A stretch of DNA of 34,506 nucleotides, taken from a virus. Both the position numbers and the translations under genes were made by a program. The notes below the pieces were generated by a model that was not told where the DNA came from, searched no databases, and saw nothing but the letters and a program-made list of their open reading frames with translations. Of the stretch, positions 1 through 5,965 are shown piece after piece. Numbering within the stretch: position 1 is the first letter of the stretch; each line of letters starts with the position of its first letter. The stretch spans positions 1-34,506 of the IMG/VR virus record IMGVR_UViG_3300036766_002269; one strand, 5' to 3'.

Positions 1-738
1 ATGCTCACGGGTCCCACCTTCGACAAGCTGATCACGCTCAACCTCGCCGGCATGGCGAGAGCCCTGGCCGAACAGCGCGAGAGCCCGGCCTATGCCGAGC
101 TGCCCTTCGAGGACCGCCTGGGGCTGCTCGTCGACCGGGAGGCGACCGAGCGGGAGAACCGGCGCCTGGAGCGCTACCTCAAGGCTGCCAGGCTGCGCGT
201 CGCGGCGTCGGTCGAGGACGTCGATTTCCGGGCGCCCCGGGGGCTCGACCGCTCGGTCGTCCTCGAGCTCGCGCAGGCGCGCTGGGTGGCGGCCCACCAG
301 CAGGTGCTGCTCACCGGGCCCACGGGGGTCGGCAAGACGTATCTCGCCTGCGCCCTGGCCGCGGCCGCCATCCGGGCGGGGCACACTGCCCTGTACCTGC
401 GGGTGCCACGCCTGCTGACCGAGATCGGGACCGCGCGGGCTGACGGGCGGCTCGCCCGCCTGCTCGCGGCCTGGGCCCGGATCGAGGTCCTCGTGCTCGA
501 CGACTTCGCCCTCCAACCGCTCACCGACGCCCAGGCAGCGGACCTGCTGGAGGTGATCGAGGACCGGGCCGGGCTGCGCAGCACCATCGTCACCAGCCAG
601 CTCCCGGTCGCGCTCTGGCACGAGGGGCTCGGCGAACCGACCGTCGCCGACGCCATCTGCGACCGCCTGCTCGCCGGTGCCCACCGGATCGAGCTGTCGG
701 GCGCATCGCTGCGCCGGACGACCGAGACCCGGGCATGA
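1..738 (+). CDS. istB: IstB-like ATPase of an IS21-family element
   Basis: This 245-residue protein is the ATP-binding helper of IS21-type transposition. In the known family, IstB assembles on target DNA and stimulates the DDE transposase IstA. The sequence shows a Walker A motif GPTGVGKT near residues 106-113, a Walker B VLVLDDFAL near residues 163-171 and a sensor-like STIVTSQLP stretch, in the order and length usual for IstB. The N-terminal part is the helical domain typical of the family. The window begins at its ATG, so the expected upstream istA, usually overlapping or abutting, is out of view. Downstream lies the probable right end of the element. DnaC-type helicase loaders share the fold, but the length and the context fit IstB better. 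Confidence 0.93.
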   Translation: MLTGPTFDKLITLNLAGMARALAEQRESPAYAELPFEDRLGLLVDREATERENRRLERYLKAARLRVAASVEDVDFRAPRGLDRSVVLELAQARWVAAHQQVLLTGPTGVGKTYLACALAAAAIRAGHTALYLRVPRLLTEIGTARADGRLARLLAAWARIEVLVLDDFALQPLTDAQAADLLEVIEDRAGLRSTIVTSQLPVALWHEGLGEPTVADAICDRLLAGAHRIELSGASLRRTTETRA

Positions 739-871
739 ACCCTCGGCGTTCCCTGCGCGCCACCCGCGCCGTGTCACACTACCCGGCCATCGGGCCTGCA
801 ACGCATCGGGAGGAGGTGAGGATCAGGGGATGAAGAGGACGCCCCGCGTCGGCCGCTGACGCGGCCTCCGA

Positions 872-930
872 GGGGGTGGCCAAAACCCCGATCCAGGGTG
901 GCCATTTCGCGCGGACTGGCATGGCCAATT
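872..930 (+). repeat. TGGCCA repeats, probable IS21 right-end binding sites
   Basis: Three copies of the palindromic hexamer TGGCCA lie at 877-882, 899-904 and 922-927, about 22-23 bases apart (roughly two helical turns). The first two sit in GGTGGCCA. Multiple internally repeated terminal motifs are characteristic of IS21-family ends, where IstA binds. The assignment rests on spacing and position after istB. The left-end counterpart is not in view. Confidence 0.55.
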
Positions 931-937
931 CAGCGAA

Positions 938-1151
938 ATGCGCAACCAGCTCGCCAAGATGATCGCCGACATGGCGACCGGCGAGGCTGAGCCGGATCCG
1001 GAGCAGCCCGCCAAGAACTCGGCGGCGGTCGCGCTGGGTAAGCTCGGCGGCGCGAAGGGTGGCAAGGCGCGGGGCTGCGAAGCTGACGGCTGAGCAGCGC
1101 TCGGAGATCGCCAAGAAGACGGCTGCGGCGCGGTGGGAGAAGTCTCGCTAA
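938..1151 (+). pseudogene. Frameshifted KGG-type small basic protein, 5' end lost to IS21
   Basis: Reading from ATG 938 gives a short helical start (RNQLAKMIADMATGEAE), then the hallmark AAVALGKLGGAKGGKAR stretch of the small KGG-repeat proteins widespread in bacteria, followed by a stop in the wrong frame. Deleting one G from the GGGG run at 1071-1074 restores the family's ending: A-AKLTAEQRSEIAKK and then ARWEKSR, with a stop at 1149-1151. The gene is therefore broken by a one-base insertion, or the base is a homopolymer sequencing error. The usual N-terminal residues before the helix are missing, and the IS21 right end occupies their place. Function in the family is not established; the Lys/Gly-rich repeat suggests nucleic acid binding. 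It converges with the ImmA gene, overlapping by four bases. Confidence 0.75.
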
Positions 1152-2350
1152 CTCAGCCGCCGAAACGGGACCACATCCCCGCCATCGGCGCTCTCCCCGA
1201 TCGTTGATCGCTCCCTTGCATGATCCAGCAATCGGACCGGAGCGACATCATCCGCGAGGAACTCGGGCGGGAGTGAGGCGAATCGCTGCACGTCACGCGG
1301 ATTGAGATTGAGTCGATCCAGCATCTGAGCGGGTGATTGCAAACCTGCATCCACGATCAATTCGAAGGCGCGGGTCAAGGCGGTCGGATGCTCCGACGGG
1401 ATCATGTCGTCACCCGGCTCGGCCCGACGCCAGCCGCGGCGAGCAAGCGAGATCCACTGCCGTCGCGCGGCATTCTCATCCACGATCTTGAGATCAGCTG
1501 ACCGGTGGAGCATCGCCGCGACGGATACCTTCCACTTTGGCTTCAGGGCGCGCATGCCGTCGACGGTGGGAATCAGCAGGTCCTCCGCAAACGACTCGGC
1601 TGGCAGAAGGAATGCCGATGCGAACGCATTGGCCTCGGCCTCTAGCACGCTCAGTTCGGCGGGGATAGCGACCTGGGTCTTTGGCACAGCTCGGTGCATG
1701 ACCATGTGTCCAGTCTCGTGCGCCGCGTCGAAGCGTGACCGGGCGCGACTGCCCTTCTCATTCCCGAGGAAAACACACGGGCGCTCAGCGCCGGGAAGCC
1801 ACTTGGAGAAGGCATCGATTGCGGCCGACTCAGCCTCCCCCCTGGTGACGAAGCCACCCTTCGATTCGATGAGGGACACGGTGTTGTGGATTGGCCCATC
1901 GCCGAGGCCCCATTCCGCTCGAAGCCCGCTGGCGGCCTCCTCGATTGCCTCATCACTCAACGGCATTCTTCCCCGGTCGACGAGGACGGGAAATTGAACT
2001 GCCGGGAAGGTCACGTAGTCGGCGAGCCTAGCGACGATGTCACCGACCCACAACAGGCGGCGGTCTGCCGCAAGTCGCGAAGTCTTGGATGCTCCGGCGA
2101 GCGAGCGATAGAACGTCGGAGCATCGTCCTCGCCGCGCGGAGGGAGGGAAAAGAACCCGACAGGCATGTTGAGGACGCTGGCGATGCGATATAGGTTCTC
2201 GGGCTGTGGCGATAGCTCGCCATGCTCATAAGCCGAGATCGTCTGACGGGATACTCCGACAAGGTCCGCGAGGGTAACGATCATGAGCGACCGCGCTTCA
2301 CGTGCTTCCCTGAGGCGCGCACCAATGAATCCAGGAGTTCCAGGCTTCAC
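1148..2350 (-). CDS. XRE-family regulator fused to an ImmA/IrrE metallopeptidase
   Basis: This is a 400-residue fusion. Residues about 12-66 form an XRE helix-turn-helix (LADLVGVSRQTISAYEHGEL). After a linker comes an ImmA/IrrE (DUF955) zinc peptidase domain with the HETGH zinc motif at residues 211-215 and the downstream EAEANAFASAFLLP helix that carries the third ligand in this family. ImmA of ICEBs1 and IrrE of Deinococcus cleave repressors to release a stress or mobile-element response. Fused forms often partner an adjacent target protein. The ATG overlaps the stop of the 2347-3030 gene by four bases (ATGA), so the two are translationally coupled and the upstream protein is the obvious candidate partner. 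Whether it acts as a regulator, a toxin-antitoxin component or a defence switch is not shown by the sequence. Confidence 0.9.
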   Translation of the reverse strand: MKPGTPGFIGARLREAREARSLMIVTLADLVGVSRQTISAYEHGELSPQPENLYRIASVLNMPVGFFSLPPRGEDDAPTFYRSLAGASKTSRLAADRRLLWVGDIVARLADYVTFPAVQFPVLVDRGRMPLSDEAIEEAASGLRAEWGLGDGPIHNTVSLIESKGGFVTRGEAESAAIDAFSKWLPGAERPCVFLGNEKGSRARSRFDAAHETGHMVMHRAVPKTQVAIPAELSVLEAEANAFASAFLLPAESFAEDLLIPTVDGMRALKPKWKVSVAAMLHRSADLKIVDENAARRQWISLARRGWRRAEPGDDMIPSEHPTALTRAFELIVDAGLQSPAQMLDRLNLNPRDVQRFASLPPEFLADDVAPVRLLDHARERSTIGESADGGDVVPFRRLS

Positions 2351-3030
2351 GCTCCACTTCCCGTCTGGCCTTCCTCGCCCGGCAGGTCGATATCCGTTCG
2401 GAGTTCCGGCTCAGCTTCGCCGAATGTGGGCCGATGCTTCGGCTGTGGCCTCAGTGCCGGGTATCGCGCATACAGGTCGATGCCAAGGCCATGCAGCCCG
2501 CCCGGCAGGGGGAAGACAATATGGAGGAAGGTCGGGGCCAAATCAGAAGGTCGCGGCGAGCCGTGCACGAGCACCGAATAGAGGTTCCCATCGCGCGGCG
2601 GCCCGACGATGTCGAGTTCCGGAAAGAAGCCCGCCTGTGGGCGCGCCAGCGTGTCACGGAAACGGGCGTCGGGTAGGCGCGCGAGGGCATGCTGCGTGTG
2701 AGAGATCGTCATGGTGAAGTCGCCGAAGCTAAGTTCCCGGTGATTCTGGCTATCCGTAGCGTTTCCGACGGGACGCTCAATAACCCCCAGGAACCGGACG
2801 GGGATCGTACGGAGCGCCCCTTCGATAATGGCGCGCTTGACATGTCCGCGTAGGTCCCGGTCTTCCTCTGGCGCAGCGAGCTGCTCGCAGAAGGCCCTCG
2901 CCTCCGGGTAGGCGCGCCTGACGATGGCGGCGAGCGCCCGATCAAGGCCGTCCGGGGCCTGCTCCTCGAAGACGGCGATCAGGCGAGGCTCTCCGGATAT
3001 CGCGCTCACTGGGCCACCTGCTGGAATCAT
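2347..3030 (-). CDS. Unrecognised 227-residue protein, partner of the XRE-ImmA gene
   Basis: I do not recognise the family. The protein is soluble-looking, without signal peptide or membrane segments. An acidic/helical first half (about residues 1-75) is followed by a mixed, probably beta-rich region with a conserved-looking segment LHIVFPLPGGLHGLGIDLY near residues 187-205, and a charged Pro-rich tail. It is the first gene of a two-gene unit, coupled by a 4-base overlap to the XRE-ImmA protease gene. That arrangement suggests it is the substrate, sensor or toxin controlled by that protein. The chosen ATG at 3030 lies only about ten bases below a good promoter and has no Shine-Dalgarno sequence, so translation may be near-leaderless. 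Confidence 0.7.
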   Translation of the reverse strand: MIPAGGPVSAISGEPRLIAVFEEQAPDGLDRALAAIVRRAYPEARAFCEQLAAPEEDRDLRGHVKRAIIEGALRTIPVRFLGVIERPVGNATDSQNHRELSFGDFTMTISHTQHALARLPDARFRDTLARPQAGFFPELDIVGPPRDGNLYSVLVHGSPRPSDLAPTFLHIVFPLPGGLHGLGIDLYARYPALRPQPKHRPTFGEAEPELRTDIDLPGEEGQTGSGA

Positions 3031-3045
3031 TAGTCGACGTCGGGT

Positions 3046-3074
3046 AGAGTGACAGAACGCGGCGAAAATGTCAA
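3046..3074 (-). promoter_or_regulatory. Probable promoter of the XRE-ImmA operon
   Basis: On the minus strand a perfect -35 hexamer TTGACA (3074-3069) is followed after 17 bases by a weak -10 CACTCT (3051-3046). The predicted start falls about ten bases before the ATG at 3030. The -35 is convincing. The -10 matches the consensus poorly, so an activator or an alternative -10 is possible. Confidence 0.4.
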
Positions 3075-3120
3075 GTTAAGGCCCCGCCTCTACTGGCATT
3101 CGACAAGCATGAGGTTCAGT

Positions 3121-3345
3121 ATGAACAGACTCAGTCGAGCGGAACGGGCGCAGATCATCCGGGGGCTGGTCCAAGGCAACTCGCTTCGGTCGACGGTCCT
3201 GCCACTGTGGCACCTTCGTCGGGGCTTCCAGTGGCCTCCGCCTCAGGGCCTCCCGCGCACGACGTGTGCGGTGATCCGTGCTCTGCCCGGTGAAGACACG
3301 ATGTCCGCATCGTGCGGCGCCCGTGCCACCCAAGGTGACGCGTGA
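3121..3345 (+). pseudogene. Relic of a transposase-type HTH protein
   Basis: From ATG 3121 the translation begins MNRLSRAERAQIIRGLVQGN and continues SLRSTV. This is the N-terminal helix-turn-helix signature of a common family of IS1-like transposases, which start MNRL, then (A/E)KRAQ and EGNS(I/L)R. After the valine the expected recognition-helix sequence is lost and no frame continues it cleanly. Short echoes such as VRIVRR near 3303-3320 appear in another frame, suggesting several indels. I read it as a decayed gene start left by an old insertion, not a working gene. It fills most of the gap between the ImmA operon and the restriction locus. Confidence 0.5.
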
Positions 3346-3404
3346 GGCGGCTATCCTGCAGGGGAGTACCGACCCGGCACCGCTCCGTCCAGAGGGGGAC
3401 CCGC

Positions 3405-3827
3405 TTGCCACCGGTCGCCAACGACAATCCGATCCTGGACTCGCCGTTCAAGGAGCTGTCCCGTCACTTCAAGTCTGACGAGGACGGGCTCACGAGCGAG
3501 ATCGCCGAGGGGCGTCGCCGGAGCACCTACTTCATCCCTATCGCCATCTTCCTGGCCGAGGTCGCCGGCAACCGCCAGCCCTGGATCCAGAACGAGCTCC
3601 GCGAGGATGACCTAGCGCGCAACTCCGGCCTCGCCCGGATCGCGTTCAAGATGGCCACCCGCTCGGGCAAGACCGCCGTCATGGCCATGCTCATGGCCTG
3701 GCAGGCTCTGAACAAGCTGTCGGATCCGCACGCCGATCAGTTCGCCAATGGCCGGTCCGGATCGGCGAGCCGCCTCGCAGCCGTCCCGAGAGACCAGGTT
3801 CGCCCGGCCGGTAATCTGACCGCATGA
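3405..3827 (+). pseudogene. N-terminal remnant of an older type III Res-like helicase
   Basis: The likely start is TTG 3405, preceded by AGAGGGGG at 3391-3398, because the family begins with a PPVANDNPI-like stretch exactly there. The 140 codons include SPFKELSRHF, EIAEGRR, an AIFLAEVAG block and KMATRSGKTAVMAMLMAWQ, which align by eye with the start of long DEAD/DEAH restriction helicases of the BPTD_3080 / type III Res kind. Two defects are visible. The stretch between FIPI and AIFLAEVAG is missing several dozen residues relative to relatives, and the Walker A glycine is arginine (MATRSGKT for MATGSGKT). After about residue 112 (DQFAN) the family resemblance ends, and unrelated codons run to a stop overlapping the mod start by ATGA. 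The gene cannot encode a working helicase. Confidence 0.75.
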
Positions 3828-5965
3828 TCCGAAGCGAACTCGACGTCCTCCTTGACAAGGTCCAGGACCCCGCCTTGCGCGCTGACCTGCGGTCCCAGAT
3901 CGACCGGCTCAAGCAGAGGCGCAGCTTCGGGCTCGTGTTCGAGCAGCACATTCCCGAGCGCGTGCGCCTGCCGCAGCACCCGATCCGCGCAGGCTCCCAG
4001 GTAGTGAGCCGGGATGACGACGACAGCCCAACGTTCGAGGTCATCCTGATCGACGATGGGGTCGCCACGCTCGTGCAGGTACGAGACGCCGACGGGGCCT
4101 ACGTCGGGCGCAGCGAGCATGGGCTCGGTCAGCAGGAGCGGGCACCAGTCGACTCACTCGTGGTGATCTCCGACTTCGGCGAGCCCGTTCTTCCTGGCTT
4201 TCGGCACCTCGGGTCGGTCGAACGCGGCGGGGACAAGCCGTACCACGTCGTGATCAACGGTGAGAACCACCACGCGCTCGAGGCGCTGCGCTTCACCCAC
4301 GCAGGAAAGGTCGACTGCATCTACATCGACCCGCCCTACAACAGCGGCGCCCGAGACTGGAAGTACAACAACGACTACGTCGACGACACCGACGCGTACC
4401 GCCACAGCAAGTGGCTCGCCTTCATGGAGCGTCGGCTAAAGCTCGCGAAGGAGCTGCTCAACCCGGACGACTCGGTCCTCATCGTCACCATCGACGAAAA
4501 GGAGTACTTGCGGCTGGGGCTGCTGCTGGAGCAGACGTTCTCCAGTGGTCGGGTTCAAATGGTCACAACCGTGGTCAACCGCAAGGGCATTCCGCGCAGC
4601 CGAGAGTTCGCACGCGTCGATGAGTACATCTTCTTCGTGTTTCTCGGCGACGCAGGCCCGTTGACCCTGAGCAATGACATGCTCTCGGATCCCCGACCGA
4701 CAGTGAGCGAAGGCGAACGTGTTGGATGGCTCGGTCTACGCCGACGTGGCTCGGGCTGGCGGCGCACAGACAGACCTGGGTCCTTCTACCCGATCTTCGT
4801 GAACGCCACGGCGGGCCGGATCGTCGATGTGGGAGAACCGATTCCTGCCGGCGCTAGTCGCTCATCGGTTGCCGACCGAGATGGATGCATCACCGTCTGG
4901 CCCTTCAACTCGGATGGTGTGGAATCCCGGTGGCAGCTGTCCCCGGCGATGGTGCGCAGACTGCTGGCCGAGGGAATGCTTAGATCCTCCCTTCGCGGCA
5001 ACGGCGAGGGCGTGGCGATCGACTACCTGAGCGCAGGGCAGAGAGCGCAGATCCAATCCGGGGACATCGTGGTTCATGGGCGCGACCCGGATGGCGCATT
5101 GGTAGTGCGACATGCGGGGGCGAAGCGCCAGCAGGCGAAGTCTGTATGGAATCTCGACTCCCACGGAGCCACGGCATATGGGACACAGTTGCTGACGACT
5201 CTCCTGCCGGGACGTCGTTTCCCCTACCCCAAGTCCCTATACGCCGTCGAGGACACCATCCGCTTCTTCGTGAAGGACAAGCCGAACGCGGTCGTACTCG
5301 ACTTCTTCGCCGGGTCAGGGACTAGCGCACACGCCGTCGCGCGGCTGAACCGACAGGACGGCGGCCGGAGGCAGTGCATCCTCGTCACAAACAACGAGGT
5401 GTCGGTGGACGAGGCGAAGGAGCTGCGGAGCCATGGTCTGCGGCCCGGCGACCCGGAGTGGGAGGCGCTCGGAGTCTTCGAGCACATCACTCGGCCCAGG
5501 GTGACGGCGTCGATCACGGGGAAGACGCCGGACGGCAAGCCAATCGCCGGTGACTACAAGTTCGCGGATGAGTTCCCGATGGCTGACGGCTTCGAGGAGA
5601 ACGTCGCCTTCCTCGAGCTCCGGTACCTCGACGCGGATGACATCGACTTGGGACAAGCCTTCGACGACATCGCGCCTTTACTGTGGCTCCGGGCCGGCGG
5701 CCAGGGACCGATCGCGCCGCGCGTCGACCACGCAGGCTGGCCGCTCCCGTATGTCTGGACGGACCGCTACGGCGTCCTGTTCGACGAGGACCGCTGGCGG
5801 AGCTTCGTGTCCGCCCGGCCCGAGACCGCCCGCACCGCCTTTATCGTCACCTACTCGCCAACCGTATTCGCTGGGATCGCCGCCGAGCTGCCCACGTCGA
5901 TGGACACGCTTCGCCTATACGACACATACCTCTCGATGTTTCTGCCTGAGCGTGGGCGCGCCTGA
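3824..5965 (+). CDS. mod: Type III-like DNA methyltransferase (Mod)
   Basis: This 713-residue beta-class DNA methyltransferase has DPPY at residues 169-172 (YIDPPYNSG), before the S-adenosylmethionine motif DFFAGSGTS near residues 493-501. The roughly 300 residues between them are the target recognition region. This order (catalytic motif, recognition domain, FxGxG) is typical of Mod subunits of type III systems, which methylate adenine N6 on one strand. The ATG at 3824 overlaps the stop of the dead Res fragment, and its stop overlaps the res start as TGATG, so mod and res are one coupled cassette. The middle of the gene (about 4,550-5,200) looks less G+C rich than its ends. A stand-alone orphan methylase is unlikely because of the adjacent helicase. 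Confidence 0.92.
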   Translation: MIRSELDVLLDKVQDPALRADLRSQIDRLKQRRSFGLVFEQHIPERVRLPQHPIRAGSQVVSRDDDDSPTFEVILIDDGVATLVQVRDADGAYVGRSEHGLGQQERAPVDSLVVISDFGEPVLPGFRHLGSVERGGDKPYHVVINGENHHALEALRFTHAGKVDCIYIDPPYNSGARDWKYNNDYVDDTDAYRHSKWLAFMERRLKLAKELLNPDDSVLIVTIDEKEYLRLGLLLEQTFSSGRVQMVTTVVNRKGIPRSREFARVDEYIFFVFLGDAGPLTLSNDMLSDPRPTVSEGERVGWLGLRRRGSGWRRTDRPGSFYPIFVNATAGRIVDVGEPIPAGASRSSVADRDGCITVWPFNSDGVESRWQLSPAMVRRLLAEGMLRSSLRGNGEGVAIDYLSAGQRAQIQSGDIVVHGRDPDGALVVRHAGAKRQQAKSVWNLDSHGATAYGTQLLTTLLPGRRFPYPKSLYAVEDTIRFFVKDKPNAVVLDFFAGSGTSAHAVARLNRQDGGRRQCILVTNNEVSVDEAKELRSHGLRPGDPEWEALGVFEHITRPRVTASITGKTPDGKPIAGDYKFADEFPMADGFEENVAFLELRYLDADDIDLGQAFDDIAPLLWLRAGGQGPIAPRVDHAGWPLPYVWTDRYGVLFDEDRWRSFVSARPETARTAFIVTYSPTVFAGIAAELPTSMDTLRLYDTYLSMFLPERGRA

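Larger units (their letters stand above)
1..936 (+). mobile_element. Partial IS21-family insertion sequence, right part
   Basis: The element consists here of istB plus roughly 200 bases of non-coding right end. IS21 elements carry several copies of a short transposase-binding repeat near each terminus. The spaced TGGCCA repeats at 877-927 match that layout. The reading frame of the next gene (KGG pseudogene) becomes recognisable immediately after the last repeat, which puts the outer boundary near 928-937. The exact terminal base, the left end and any target duplication cannot be fixed from this window. Confidence 0.6.
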
